This document shows, one piece after another, positions 14,146-22,368 of a stretch of DNA of 24,686 bases; position 1 is the stretch's first letter, and the number at the start of each line of letters is the position of its first letter. Below the pieces are notes generated by a model. That model was not told the origin of the DNA, searched no databases, and saw only the letters and a program-made list of their open reading frames with translations. The position numbers were made by a program, and so were the translations under genes. The DNA is from Phascolarctobacterium sp. (GTDB lineage: Bacteria; Bacillota; Negativicutes; Acidaminococcales; Acidaminococcaceae): contig SFCN01000033.1 in assembly GCA_004558595.1 (NCBI GenBank), positions 1-24,686 on the forward strand, read 5' to 3'.

Positions 14146-14192
14146 GCCTCCCCTTTAAAGGGGAGGTGCCGAGCTTGCGAGGCGGAGGGGTT
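14146..14192. repeat. GC-rich intergenic repeat, copy B
   Basis: Contains the same 20-bp palindrome (14147-14166) and the arm GTGCCGAGCTTGCGAGGCGG, ending AGGGGTT two bases before the korC stop codon. It is inverted relative to copy A. Confidence 0.75.
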
Positions 14193-14193
14193 C

Positions 14194-14727
14194 TTACTTA
14201 CCTTCAACCAGGGCCATGCCAGCTTCCAAAGCCTTAGTATTAGCTTCCTCGGTTCCTTTGGGAACACGGTTCAGCACAGCCTTCAAAATCGCTTCCTTGG
14301 AAACGCATTTGGTCAGGCCGACCACTGCGCCCAAAGCGACGATGTTAGCGAAGAGGGACTTGCCGCACACATTATTAGCGGTATGGGTGATTGGCAGGTC
14401 CACACGCTTGCCGTAGTTGCCGGGAACCTCGTCCACGAAGAGGGTATCGGTGATTACAGTGGTGTGCTTATCGCAGTCAGCGGTGTATTTATTGGCAGCC
14501 TCCTGGCTCATAACCAGCAGAAAGTCCGGGTCGATAACACGGCTGAAATAAATAGCCTCATCACTGATAATAGCCTCGGCCTTGGAGGAGCCGCCACGGG
14601 CTTCCGGGCCATAGGATTGGGATTGAACAGCCAGCTTGTCATCTAAGAGGGCAGCTTCTGCTAAAATGATACCAGCGGTGATTAAGCCTTGGCCGCCGGT
14701 GCCGGAAAAACGAAAGCTATGTCTCAT
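14194..14727 (-). CDS. korC: 2-oxoacid:ferredoxin oxidoreductase, gamma subunit (KorC-like)
   Basis: A 177-residue gamma subunit of the anaerobic 2-oxoacid:ferredoxin oxidoreductase complex, which decarboxylates a 2-oxoacid to its acyl-CoA and reduces ferredoxin. The N-terminal FSGTGGQG loop and the QSQSYGPEARGGSS segment are diagnostic of this subunit, which contributes to CoA handling. AGGAGGG is about 10 nt before the ATG and the gap to korB is 2 nt. It is the last gene of korDABC and ends directly in the intergenic repeat copy B. Confidence 0.92.
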   Translation of the reverse strand: MRHSFRFSGTGGQGLITAGIILAEAALLDDKLAVQSQSYGPEARGGSSKAEAIISDEAIYFSRVIDPDFLLVMSQEAANKYTADCDKHTTVITDTLFVDEVPGNYGKRVDLPITHTANNVCGKSLFANIVALGAVVGLTKCVSKEAILKAVLNRVPKGTEEANTKALEAGMALVEGK

Positions 14728-14729
14728 GA

Positions 14730-15575
14730 TTATTTACCCTCCTGTGCACGTTTGATAATCTCATCATAAGCTGCGGTGTATTCCTGAACGTCGTTGTTTT
14801 CATAGAGCACGCCGATGGGGAATTTGCCGGCAGCAATGGCTTCAGCCTTCTTTTCTTCGTCCATGCGGTCCCAAACAGCCTTGAGCACGCCATGGTCACG
14901 CTGCCACATCATCATTTGGGCAGGGCCACCCATTTTGTTTTGACGACCGAAGGAAATGGGGCAAGCGCTGACAACCTCGATAATGGAGAAGCCCTTGTGA
15001 GCGATACCCTTAGCGATTACGTCAACCAATTGGGGCACATGATAGGTGGTGCCGCGAGCTACATAGGTTGCACCGGCAGCCTGAGCCAAAGCCAGCAGAT
15101 TGAAGCTGGGCTCGATGGTAGCGTAGGGAGCGGTGGTAGCCTTGGAGCCTTTGGGAGTCATGGGGGAGTATTGACCGCCGGTCATACCATAAATGCTGTT
15201 GTTATACACAACTAAGGTCAAATCGATATTACGACGAGCAGCGTGAATCAGGTGGTTGCCGCCGATAGCGGTGCAGTCACCGTCACCGCTGCACACGATA
15301 ACATTCAGCTTGGGGTTGCCCATCTTTACGCCGGTAGCGATGGGCAGGGCGCGACCATGCAGGGTGTTGGCAGTGTTAAAGTCCAGATAGCCGGAGCTAC
15401 GGCTGGAGCAGCCGATGCCGCTGATGATGGCTACATCGTCCTTAGCCAGACCTTGTTTGTCGATAGCCTTTACAATAGCGCCGGTGATAACACCATTGCC
15501 GCAGCCGGGGCACCAGATGTGAGGTAGACGGCCCGGACGGAAATATTTAGCGATTAAGTCTTCCATTACGCTCAT
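14730..15575 (-). CDS. korB: 2-oxoacid:ferredoxin oxidoreductase, beta subunit (KorB-like, TPP-binding)
   Basis: The TPP-binding subunit, 281 residues. The TPP/Mg2+ motif begins GDGD at 97-100 and closes with NN at 125-126. Cysteines of the proximal cluster include C22 and C25 (WCPGCGNG) and C56. The QYSPMTPKGSKATT segment is common in 2-oxoglutarate-type members. The separate short ferredoxin subunit and an alpha of about 380 residues also point to the KOR/VOR-like group rather than single-chain pyruvate:ferredoxin oxidoreductase. AGGAG lies about 9 nt before the ATG. Confidence 0.93.
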   Translation of the reverse strand: MSVMEDLIAKYFRPGRLPHIWCPGCGNGVITGAIVKAIDKQGLAKDDVAIISGIGCSSRSSGYLDFNTANTLHGRALPIATGVKMGNPKLNVIVCSGDGDCTAIGGNHLIHAARRNIDLTLVVYNNSIYGMTGGQYSPMTPKGSKATTAPYATIEPSFNLLALAQAAGATYVARGTTYHVPQLVDVIAKGIAHKGFSIIEVVSACPISFGRQNKMGGPAQMMMWQRDHGVLKAVWDRMDEEKKAEAIAAGKFPIGVLYENNDVQEYTAAYDEIIKRAQEGK

Positions 15576-15598
15576 TCTAATTTTCTCCTCTCATCCGA

Positions 15599-16738
15599 TT
15601 AGGCCATAGCCTTTTTAATTTCAGCCAAAAGCTCGGCCGGAGTAGCAGATTCGTTGTCATATTTAGCGAACAGGCTTACAGGAACCTTGCCGGCTACAGC
15701 GCGTTCAACCTCTAGTACATATTGACCGCAGTTGAGCTCGTGTACCAGAATGCCCTTAACCTTGCCTGCCAAATCCTGCATTTGCTTTTCAGCGAAGGGC
15801 CAGATGGTGATGGGGCGTACAAAGCCTACCTTCAGGCCTTCAGCGCGAGCCATATCGATGGCTTCATAAGCGGTACGAGCAGCACCGCCGAAAGCGACTA
15901 CGGCGAATTCTGCATCTTCCATGCAGTAGTTTTCTACTTGTACGATATCGTCCAGATTATCGGTGAGCTTGGTGCGCAGACGGTCCTGGGATTCCTTGGT
16001 AGCGGCGCCGGTGCCCTTGGGGAAGCCGGTCTCGTCATGCACAAGGCCGGTTACATGCCAGCGATAGCCGCTGCCGAAGGGAGCCATAGCCGGAATCTTG
16101 GAGCCATCCTCGCAGCCATAAGCCTTGTAGTCCTCGGGAGCGCAGGTGGGCATTTTGCGTTCTGCTTGAGGGATTTCGTCATAGTTATCGGGTAGCTCGA
16201 TTTTTTCGCGCATATGGCCGATAACCTCGTCCATTAAGAGGATAACGGGGCAACGATATTTTTCGGACAGAGCTACTGCACGCAGGGTCAGCTCGAAGCA
16301 TTCAGGAACGCTGGAGGGAGAAATAGTAATCAGCCAGTGGTCACCGTGGGTGCCCCAACGGGTTTGCATTACTTCGCCCTGAGCGGGGGAGGTGGGTTGG
16401 CCGGTGGCCGGGCCCACACGTTGCACGTTCACGATTACGCAGGGGATTTCCGCGATGCAGGCCAAGCCCAGCATTTCCTGCTTCAGGGAGAAGCCGGGGC
16501 CGCTGGTAGCGGTCATAGCCTTTTTGCCGGCCATGGAGGCGCCGATAACGGTGCCGAGACCTGCGATTTCGTCTTCGGTTTGCATGAATTTGCCGCCTAC
16601 CTGGGGCAGACGCAGAGCTAATTGTTCAGCGATTTCGGTGGAAGGGGTGATCGGATAACCGCCGTAGAATTTTACGCCGGCAGCAATCGCGCCCTCGACA
16701 ACTGCTTGGTTACCTTGTAACAGCAGGATTCTTGACAT
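15599..16738 (-). CDS. korA: 2-oxoacid:ferredoxin oxidoreductase, alpha subunit (KorA-like)
   Basis: A 379-residue alpha subunit with the pyrimidine-binding domain (GGYPITPSTEIAE, then MQTEDEIAGLGTVIGASMAG) and the conserved TATSGPGFSLKQE and GPATGQPTSPAQG loops. With KorB it forms the catalytic core. The substrate is probably 2-oxoglutarate, giving succinyl-CoA, but branched 2-oxoacids cannot be excluded by inspection. AAGGAG is about 10 nt before the ATG. Confidence 0.92.
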   Translation of the reverse strand: MSRILLLQGNQAVVEGAIAAGVKFYGGYPITPSTEIAEQLALRLPQVGGKFMQTEDEIAGLGTVIGASMAGKKAMTATSGPGFSLKQEMLGLACIAEIPCVIVNVQRVGPATGQPTSPAQGEVMQTRWGTHGDHWLITISPSSVPECFELTLRAVALSEKYRCPVILLMDEVIGHMREKIELPDNYDEIPQAERKMPTCAPEDYKAYGCEDGSKIPAMAPFGSGYRWHVTGLVHDETGFPKGTGAATKESQDRLRTKLTDNLDDIVQVENYCMEDAEFAVVAFGGAARTAYEAIDMARAEGLKVGFVRPITIWPFAEKQMQDLAGKVKGILVHELNCGQYVLEVERAVAGKVPVSLFAKYDNESATPAELLAEIKKAMA

Positions 16739-16756
16739 GGGTAACTCACTCCTTTT

Positions 16757-16939
16757 TTATTTATCAAGTAAGATAGCATAATCCGGGCAGCGCATTTCGC
16801 ATTGACCGCATTTAATGCAATTTTCTTCAGCCACGGCTTCGACCTTGCCGACTTCATTGACTGCTAAAACCTTTTTCGGGCAAAACGCTGCGCAAATGCC
16901 GCAGCCCTTGCAGCGCTTGGTGATGATTTTTAAGCTCAT
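16757..16939 (-). CDS. korD: 2-oxoacid:ferredoxin oxidoreductase, delta (ferredoxin) subunit (KorD-like)
   Basis: A 60-residue 2[4Fe-4S] ferredoxin-like subunit. Cys quartets are C10, C13, C16, C20-P and C41, C44, C47, C51-P, both complete. It passes electrons from the catalytic core to soluble ferredoxin. It is the first gene of the operon; AGGAGG is 7 nt before the ATG. Confidence 0.92.
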   Translation of the reverse strand: MSLKIITKRCKGCGICAAFCPKKVLAVNEVGKVEAVAEENCIKCGQCEMRCPDYAILLDK

Positions 16940-16989
16940 ATGGTGACCTCCTCCTTATGAAACCTTTAATACAAGAGCATAGAACAGCC

Positions 16990-17003
16990 TATAATATATT
17001 ATA
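16990..17003 (-). promoter_or_regulatory. Probable kor promoter -10 within an AT palindrome
   Basis: TATAATATATTATA (16990-17003) is a perfect 14-bp palindrome holding TATAAT on both strands; the minus copy (16998-17003) is placed to serve korD. No good -35 is visible at the right distance, so activation may be needed. Confidence 0.45.
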
Positions 17004-17082
17004 TCAAAAAAAGCTTTGTAATAAAGTGTTTTTTTATGTTTTTCTTTACAAAATAGCATGGTTTAGGCTGTGCATACAGTAT

Positions 17083-17096
17083 TTTTTCTAGAAAAA
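17083..17096. promoter_or_regulatory. Palindromic operator candidate between kor and tetR
   Basis: TTTTTCTAGAAAAA is a perfect 14-bp palindrome in the divergent region, about 85 nt before the TetR start. It is a candidate site for that regulator. Confidence 0.3.
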
Positions 17097-17134
17097 CCAG
17101 GGGTGAATGACTAGAATTTAAGGACTAAATAAGC

Positions 17135-17140
17135 TATAAT
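17135..17140 (+). promoter_or_regulatory. -10 element of the TetR gene promoter
   Basis: Consensus TATAAT about 41 nt before the start codon; the -35 (near 17112, TAGAAT) is poor. Confidence 0.4.
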
Positions 17141-17180
17141 AGTAAGAATAAAGAGAACGGAATTTTCTAACGAAGGAGGT

Positions 17181-17861
17181 ATGATGGTGAAACTGGATAA
17201 GGCATTGCCCAAGGATTTACGCATCCTCCAGGCAGCGGAGAAAATCTTCTCCATGTACGGCTACGAGAAGGCGACCTTGGACGAAATTATCGCTCTTGCC
17301 GATGTGGGCAAGGGAACGGTCTATAAATATTTTGGCAATAAGGAGCAGCTTTTCTATAAGCTGGTGGCTGAAAAGAATAAGCCCTTCGTGAAGCGTTTGC
17401 GGCAGGCTGTGGTCGGTAAAAGCTCCCTGAAGGAGAAAATGTACGCTTATTTTTGTGAATTTGTGCGCTTTTATTACGAGAACAGCGCTTTGTGGCAGAT
17501 TATTTGTTTTGAGATGCTGGGCGCCTCCAACGCCTGCCGGGTGCAGAAGGTGGATGGCGTGTACCGAGTGCTGCCCCGCTATAGCCAAATTCAAATTTCT
17601 GCGGAGCTGGAGGAGCGCATACTCCGTTACCACGAGCTCTTGCAGCAGGAATACGAGATTTTAGAGAATATTATTGGTGAGGGCTTTGCTAGCGGCCAGC
17701 TCAAAGGAACGGGCGATCTGGAAACCTCCAGTAAATATATTTTCTTTGGGGTGGCTATGAGCATTTTTAACCCCACCCAATCCCTCAAGCAAAAAATGCA
17801 GGCGGAAAAGGCTGCGGAAATTATCGTGGATCGCTACCTGTACGGCGAGGCCGTAGTGTGA
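17181..17861 (+). CDS. TetR/AcrR-family transcriptional regulator
   Basis: A 226-residue regulator with a typical TetR DNA-binding domain in the first ~60 residues (ILQAAEKIFSMYGYEKATLD, then VGKGTVYKYFGNKEQLF). The C-terminal ligand/dimer domain is all helical and matches no effector class I know. AAGGAGG (17173-17179) is so close to the first ATG (1 nt) that ATG 17184 (4 nt) or GTG 17187 (7 nt) may be the real start; I keep the first ATG for reference. The gene diverges from korDABC with two palindromes between them, so it may control that operon as well as itself. Confidence 0.88.
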   Translation: MMVKLDKALPKDLRILQAAEKIFSMYGYEKATLDEIIALADVGKGTVYKYFGNKEQLFYKLVAEKNKPFVKRLRQAVVGKSSLKEKMYAYFCEFVRFYYENSALWQIICFEMLGASNACRVQKVDGVYRVLPRYSQIQISAELEERILRYHELLQQEYEILENIIGEGFASGQLKGTGDLETSSKYIFFGVAMSIFNPTQSLKQKMQAEKAAEIIVDRYLYGEAVV

Positions 17862-17944
17862 TATAATAAAACAGGTTATTTCTAAAAATCAAGCTTGGAG
17901 CGTACTGCCCTAGCTTCATTAAACAATCATAGGATGGTGAAAAA

Positions 17945-18232
17945 ATGAAAGTATCTGCTGAAGACGTAAAGCATATTGCGCAGCTTTCCCGTTTAACCGT
18001 TCCTGCATCTGAGATGGAAGTGTTCACCGAGCAATTCAACCAGATCCTGAACTATGCCGATATTCTTGAAAAAATTGATACCACCGGTATCGAGCCCACT
18101 CCCTACGTGCTGCCCGTCAGCAACGTATTGCGTGAGGACGTTGTTAAAGAGGGCGTATCCCACGAGGATGCTTTGAAGAACGCTCCGGCTGTTCATAACG
18201 ACGGCTTTAAGGTACCCCGCGTAATCGATTAA
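17945..18232 (+). CDS. gatC: Asp-tRNA(Asn)/Glu-tRNA(Gln) amidotransferase subunit C
   Basis: A 95-residue small subunit that clamps GatA to GatB. Conserved features include the helical HIAQLSRLTVPASEME segment, FNQILNYADILEKIDT and PTPYVLPVSNVLREDV. It opens the gatCAB operon; the complex amidates mischarged Glu-tRNA-Gln and/or Asp-tRNA-Asn. AGGATGG precedes the ATG. A TATAAT at 17862-17867 overlapping the tetR stop may be its promoter -10, without a clear -35. Confidence 0.95.
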   Translation: MKVSAEDVKHIAQLSRLTVPASEMEVFTEQFNQILNYADILEKIDTTGIEPTPYVLPVSNVLREDVVKEGVSHEDALKNAPAVHNDGFKVPRVID

Positions 18233-18247
18233 GAAGGAGGCAACACT

Positions 18248-19717
18248 GTGGAACTGTATAAACTTACGGCGCACGAGCTCCATGATAAGCTCGTTAAGAA
18301 AGAAGTCAGCTCCGTCGAATTGACCAACGCTCTTTATGAGCGCATCGACGCAGTTGAAGATAAGGTTAACGCTTATGTAACCTTGGATAAAGAAAACGCT
18401 TTGGCGCAGGCCGCGAAGGTGGATGCGAAAATCGCCGCCGGCGAAGAAATCGCTACCTTGGCTGGTGTGCCCGGCGCTATTAAGGACAATATTTGCACTA
18501 AGGGCTTACTGACTACCTGCTCTTCTAAAATGCTGAGCAACGTAGTGCCTATTTATGATGCCCATGTTATTAAAAATCTCCGCGCTGACGAGACCATTTT
18601 CCTGGGCAAGACCAATATGGACGAATTCGCCATGGGCTCCACCACTGAGACCTCCTATTATGGTCCCACCCATAACCCCTGGAATTTGGAGCGCGTTCCT
18701 GGTGGCTCCTCCGGCGGTAGCGCCGCAGCTATCGCTGCCGGCGAAGCTATTTGGACATTGGGCTCCGATACCGGCGGCTCCATTCGTCAACCGGCTTCCT
18801 TTAACGGCTGCGTTGGTATTAAGCCCACCTATGGCCGTGTATCCCGTTATGGCTGCGTAGCTTTCGCTTCCTCCTTGGACCAAATCGGACCTATCACCCG
18901 TGACGTGACCGACGCTGCTATCGTGCTGAATACCATTTGCGGCAAGGACGAAATGGACTCCACCTCTCTGGATGTGGCTGTGCCTGACTTCACAAAGGCG
19001 CTGCGCTCCGACGTGAAGGGCCTGCGCATTGGCCTGCCCAAGGAATATTTCGGCGAAGGCATCGACCCCGAGGTTAAGGCCGAAATCATGAAGGCTGTAA
19101 AGAAATACGAGGAGCTGGGAGCTGAAATTGTAGAGGTTTCCCTGCCCCATACCGAATACGCTGTTATTACCTACTACATCATCGCTCCGGCAGAGGCTTC
19201 CGCTAACCTGGCCCGCTATGACGGCGTGCGCTATGGCTACCGCAATCTGAACGCTACCTCAGCTCCGGAAATGACCACCATGAGCCGTACCGAGGGCTTC
19301 GGCCTGGAGGTACGCCGCCGCATTATGCTGGGTACCTATGTACTGTCCAGCGGCTACTATGATGCTTACTACAACAAGGCTATGCAGGTGCGTACTCTGA
19401 TTCGTCGTGACTTCGAGGCTGCCTTTGAAAAATGCGATGTACTGCTGACCCCGACCTCTCCTGTTCCTGCCTACAAGATTGATGGCAAGATGGATCCGCT
19501 GACCATTTATATGCTGGACGTAACGACCATTCCTGTGAACATGGCCGGCCTGCCCGGTATCTCCATCCCCTGCGGCTTCGCTAAGGACGGCATGCCCATT
19601 GGTATGCAATTGATCGGCAAGGTGCTGGACGAAGAGACTATTTTGCGTGCTGCTTATACCTTTGAACAAGCAACCGAATATCATAAAGTGTTCGCACCGC
19701 TGGGAGGTAACAAATAA
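18248..19717 (+). CDS. gatA: Asp/Glu-tRNA amidotransferase subunit A (amidase)
   Basis: Amidase-signature subunit that releases ammonia from glutamine for transfer to the aminoacyl-tRNA. It has 489 residues. The Ser-cisSer-Lys triad is complete: K79 (GAIKDNI), S154 ([10 protein letters not shown]) and S178 (DTGGSIRQP). The start is GTG 18248 with AAGGAGG 7 nt upstream, 15 nt after gatC. Its stop overlaps the gatB start by one base (TAATG). Confidence 0.97.
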   Translation: MELYKLTAHELHDKLVKKEVSSVELTNALYERIDAVEDKVNAYVTLDKENALAQAAKVDAKIAAGEEIATLAGVPGAIKDNICTKGLLTTCSSKMLSNVVPIYDAHVIKNLRADETIFLGKTNMDEFAMGSTTETSYYGPTHNPWNLERVPGGSSGGSAAAIAAGEAIWTLGSDTGGSIRQPASFNGCVGIKPTYGRVSRYGCVAFASSLDQIGPITRDVTDAAIVLNTICGKDEMDSTSLDVAVPDFTKALRSDVKGLRIGLPKEYFGEGIDPEVKAEIMKAVKKYEELGAEIVEVSLPHTEYAVITYYIIAPAEASANLARYDGVRYGYRNLNATSAPEMTTMSRTEGFGLEVRRRIMLGTYVLSSGYYDAYYNKAMQVRTLIRRDFEAAFEKCDVLLTPTSPVPAYKIDGKMDPLTIYMLDVTTIPVNMAGLPGISIPCGFAKDGMPIGMQLIGKVLDEETILRAAYTFEQATEYHKVFAPLGGNK

Positions 19718-21159
19718 TGACTAGATATATTACCGTTATCGGCCTGGAGGTCCATGCCGAGCTGAAAACCAAAACTAAAGCCTTCTGCAGCTGCTCCACC
19801 GAGTTCGGCAGCACTCCCAATACTCATGTATGCCCCGTATGCTTGGGTATGCCCGGGGCTCTGCCCGTGCTGAATAAGCAGGTTGTGGACTTCGCTATTA
19901 AGGCTGGCTTGGCCTTGAACTGCAATATTCAAAAATACAATAAATTTGACCGTAAGAACTATTTCTATCCAGATTTGGCTAAGAACTATCAGATTTCCCA
20001 ATTCGATAAACCCATTTGCCTGGGCGGTCATATCGACATCGTGGTTGAGGGCGAGCATAAGCGCATTGGCATCACCCGTATCCACATGGAGGAGGACGCT
20101 GGCAAGCTGAACCATAGCGGCGCTACTATTTCCACCTCCGACTCCTCCGCGGTCGACTATAACCGCGCCGGCGTGCCCTTGATCGAAATCGTTTCCGAGC
20201 CCGATATGCGCAGTGCCGCTGAAGCCCGCGCTTATATGGAAAACCTGAAGGCTATCTTGGAATATACCGATGTATGCGACTGCAAGATGCAGGAAGGCAG
20301 TCTGCGCTGCGATGCCAACATCTCTATTATGCCCGAGGGCGCTAAGGAATTCGGTACTCGCGCCGAAATCAAGAACCTGAACTCCTTCCGCGCTTTGGAG
20401 CGCGCTATTAACTACGAGGTAGAGCGTCAAAAAGAAATTCTGGAAGACGGCGGCCACGTGGTGCAAGAAACCCGTACCTGGGATGAGGCTAATGGTGTAA
20501 CCCTGTCCATGCGCTCCAAGGAAGAGGCTCATGACTATCGTTATTTCCCCGAGCCCGACCTGGTTCCCGTGCAATTGGATGACGCTTGGATCGAGCGTAT
20601 TCGCGAAACCCTGCCGGAGCTGCCGGCGCAACGCCAAGCACGCCTGATGAGCGAGCATGGCTTGCCAGAATATGACGCTTCTCAAATCGTTTCTACCAAG
20701 GCTATGGCTGAATATTTTGATGAAGCAGTGAAGACCGCCAAGGATAGCAAGGGCGTTTCCAACTGGCTGCTGGGCGATGTTTCCGCTTATATGAACAACG
20801 AGGGCATTACCATTAGCGAGTTTAAGGTCGCTCCTGCTCATTTGGCAGAGCTGGTTAACCTAACTAAGGAAGGCGTGCTCTCCAGCAAGCTGGCTAAGAA
20901 GGTTTTCGCTGAAATGCTCAAGAGCGACGAGTCTCCTAAGGCTTTGGTTAAGAAGCTGGGCCTGGAGCAGGTGAGCGATGAGGGTGCTATTCTGAAGCTG
21001 GTTGAAGAAACCATCGCTGAGAATCCCCAATCCGTAATCGACTACAAGAACGGCAAGGACAAGGCTATCGGCTTCCTGGTTGGTCAGATCATGAAGAAGT
21101 CCCGTGGCAAGGCTAACCCGGGCATGGTTACTAAGATGCTGAAGGAAAAGATGGTGTAA
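19717..21159 (+). CDS. gatB: Asp/Glu-tRNA amidotransferase subunit B
   Basis: The tRNA-binding kinase/transamidase subunit, 480 residues. It phosphorylates the misacylated side chain and transfers ammonia delivered from GatA. Family segments: GLEVHAELKTKTKAFCSC with CPVCLGMPG (zinc-type cysteines), DRKNYFYPDLAKNYQISQ and DYNRAGVPLIEIVSEPD, and the C-terminal YqeY-like tail domain ending near KSRGKANPGMVTKMLKEKM. GGGAGG lies about 9 nt before the ATG, inside the end of gatA. Confidence 0.97.
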   Translation: MTRYITVIGLEVHAELKTKTKAFCSCSTEFGSTPNTHVCPVCLGMPGALPVLNKQVVDFAIKAGLALNCNIQKYNKFDRKNYFYPDLAKNYQISQFDKPICLGGHIDIVVEGEHKRIGITRIHMEEDAGKLNHSGATISTSDSSAVDYNRAGVPLIEIVSEPDMRSAAEARAYMENLKAILEYTDVCDCKMQEGSLRCDANISIMPEGAKEFGTRAEIKNLNSFRALERAINYEVERQKEILEDGGHVVQETRTWDEANGVTLSMRSKEEAHDYRYFPEPDLVPVQLDDAWIERIRETLPELPAQRQARLMSEHGLPEYDASQIVSTKAMAEYFDEAVKTAKDSKGVSNWLLGDVSAYMNNEGITISEFKVAPAHLAELVNLTKEGVLSSKLAKKVFAEMLKSDESPKALVKKLGLEQVSDEGAILKLVEETIAENPQSVIDYKNGKDKAIGFLVGQIMKKSRGKANPGMVTKMLKEKMV

Positions 21160-21204
21160 TTTCTGGCGCTTTCTGAATTGTAATCAGTTTTAAAGAGAAT
21201 TAAA

Positions 21205-21248
21205 GCTAGCGTTGCTGACTGTAAGAAGTCAGTTACGCTAGTTTTTTT
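21205..21248 (+). terminator. Terminator of the gatCAB operon
   Basis: CTAGCGT/ACGCTAG outer stem (21206-21212 with 21235-21241) and CTGACT/AGTCAG inner stem (21215-21220 with 21227-21232), then TTTTTTT. Confidence 0.85.
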
Positions 21249-21531
21249 GTTGTATATAAAGGGAACGGTTGATCCATGCCGCGTTTGGGGGTAGGGGTGT
21301 AAGAATAATATTCTTTTAGGTATATTCACAGGAATGATAAATTAATACTAAATTTGTTTTTTTATGTAAACAATGATGGCTTTCGCTTTGGACATATGCC
21401 AAGGGATACTTTAGAAAACAATGTCTATCATTGGGGGATTTTATATATATTCTAATTATGGCGTGGCTTGTGTAGCGATAAAAAGAAATGTATAATTAGA
21501 ATAGCAATTTCTGGTGAAGGGAGAGAGTGTA
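21249..21531. other. AT-rich intergenic stretch before the accessory region
   Basis: About 280 bp without a supported gene. It contains an inverted repeat AAGAATA-A-TATTCTT (21301-21315) and a long imperfect fold with CAATGAT/ATCATTG arms (21371-21377 with 21427-21433) around a TTGG/CCAA hairpin. The right end carries a promoter, TTGTGT (21468-21473), 17-nt spacer, TATAAT (21491-21496), for the MazG-like gene. Base composition falls clearly toward AT here compared with gatB. Confidence 0.5.
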
Positions 21532-21873
21532 ATGAGTGATTCTATAAAAGCGCTTCAGCAAGAAATTATAGCATTCAGGGATGAAAGAAATTGGAAACAG
21601 TTTCATAATCCTAAGGATTTAGCCATATCTATAGCCCTAGAAGCCGCAGAATTACTTGAAGTATTTCAATGGTCTGGAGCGGATGTATCAGCAGATAAAA
21701 AGTTAGACAAGATAAAAGAAGAGCTAGCTGATGTATTAATATATAGTTGTATTATGGCTAATGATCTGGGACTTTCAATTGATGAGATCGTGCAGGCTAA
21801 AATAGATGTGAATAAGAGAAAATATCCTGTTAATAAAGCTTATGGCAGTGCCAAAAAATATACGGATTTTTAG
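21532..21873 (+). CDS. MazG-like nucleotide pyrophosphohydrolase
   Basis: A 113-residue all-alpha NTP pyrophosphohydrolase. The Mg2+-binding helices carry EAAELLEVFQW and EELADVLIYSCIMAND, matching the ExxE...ExxD arrangement of the MazG/RS21-C6 group. Such enzymes hydrolyse (d)NTPs, often modified or surplus ones, to monophosphates. AGGGAG (21518-21523) lies 8 nt before ATG 21532; the in-frame GTG at 21514 lacks a site. The DUF2075 gene starts 15 nt downstream, with its ribosome site overlapping this stop codon, so the two form a coupled pair. The gene is AT-richer than its neighbours and uses ATA and AGA codons freely, which suggests transfer. Confidence 0.85.
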   Translation: MSDSIKALQQEIIAFRDERNWKQFHNPKDLAISIALEAAELLEVFQWSGADVSADKKLDKIKEELADVLIYSCIMANDLGLSIDEIVQAKIDVNKRKYPVNKAYGSAKKYTDF

Positions 21874-21888
21874 GTGGGAGCGCATAAT

Positions 21889-22368
21889 ATGATTGTGTAT
21901 GACGGATTAAAGAGTGATTTTCTCCGCAGTGTTGAGAATGATACTATTGCCATGGAAATTGAAGCTAATGTTAGGCAAAAAATGGGTCTGCATCCATCCA
22001 AAAATGAATTTCAATCCTGGAATAATTCATTAAATTATATGTATAAGGTAATGACGGATAGCTTGATTCCGTCAAATGCAGGAATTGCGATTGAGTATAA
22101 TGTTCCGCAGACATCGAAAAGAGTCGATTTTATGATTACTGGTTACGATGAAAGCCATACCCCGGGCATGGTTATCGTTGAATTGAAGCAGTGGAGTGAG
22201 TTGAAAAAGGTGGCCGACTCTGATGCTTTAGTGGAAACCTTTACCGGGGGAGCGATACGTAGGGTAGTACATCCTTCTTACCAAGCGTGGTCCTATGCTC
22301 AACTAATCTCTGATTACAGCCTTGCGCTTTTTTGCATAATTATTATAGACAAGCGCCAGATCCTCTAG
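21889..22368 (+). CDS. DUF2075 protein, N-terminal fragment with PD-(D/E)XK-like nuclease domain
   Basis: A 159-residue fragment. It holds a likely PD-(D/E)XK core: E69 (IAIEY), D80 (RVDFM) and E98-x-K100 (VIVELKQW), followed by HPSYQAWSYAQL, which resembles the trailing QxxxY helix of such nucleases. After residue 143 the frame leaves the family sequence and ends at a TAG. Start ATG 21889 has GGGAG 8 nt upstream; the in-frame GTG at 21874 would overlap that site. As it stands the product is a nuclease domain without its ATPase. Confidence 0.7.
   Translation: MIVYDGLKSDFLRSVENDTIAMEIEANVRQKMGLHPSKNEFQSWNNSLNYMYKVMTDSLIPSNAGIAIEYNVPQTSKRVDFMITGYDESHTPGMVIVELKQWSELKKVADSDALVETFTGGAIRRVVHPSYQAWSYAQLISDYSLALFCIIIIDKRQIL

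Noticed and set aside
19681..20841. 386-residue minus-strand frame opposite gatB
   Set aside because: It is a shadow of gatB codon usage; no ribosome site, and its composition is that expected from the complement.
21371..21433. Structured RNA before the MazG-like gene
   Set aside because: The long-range 7-bp arms and 4-bp inner hairpin are weak, with no promoter or terminator around them.
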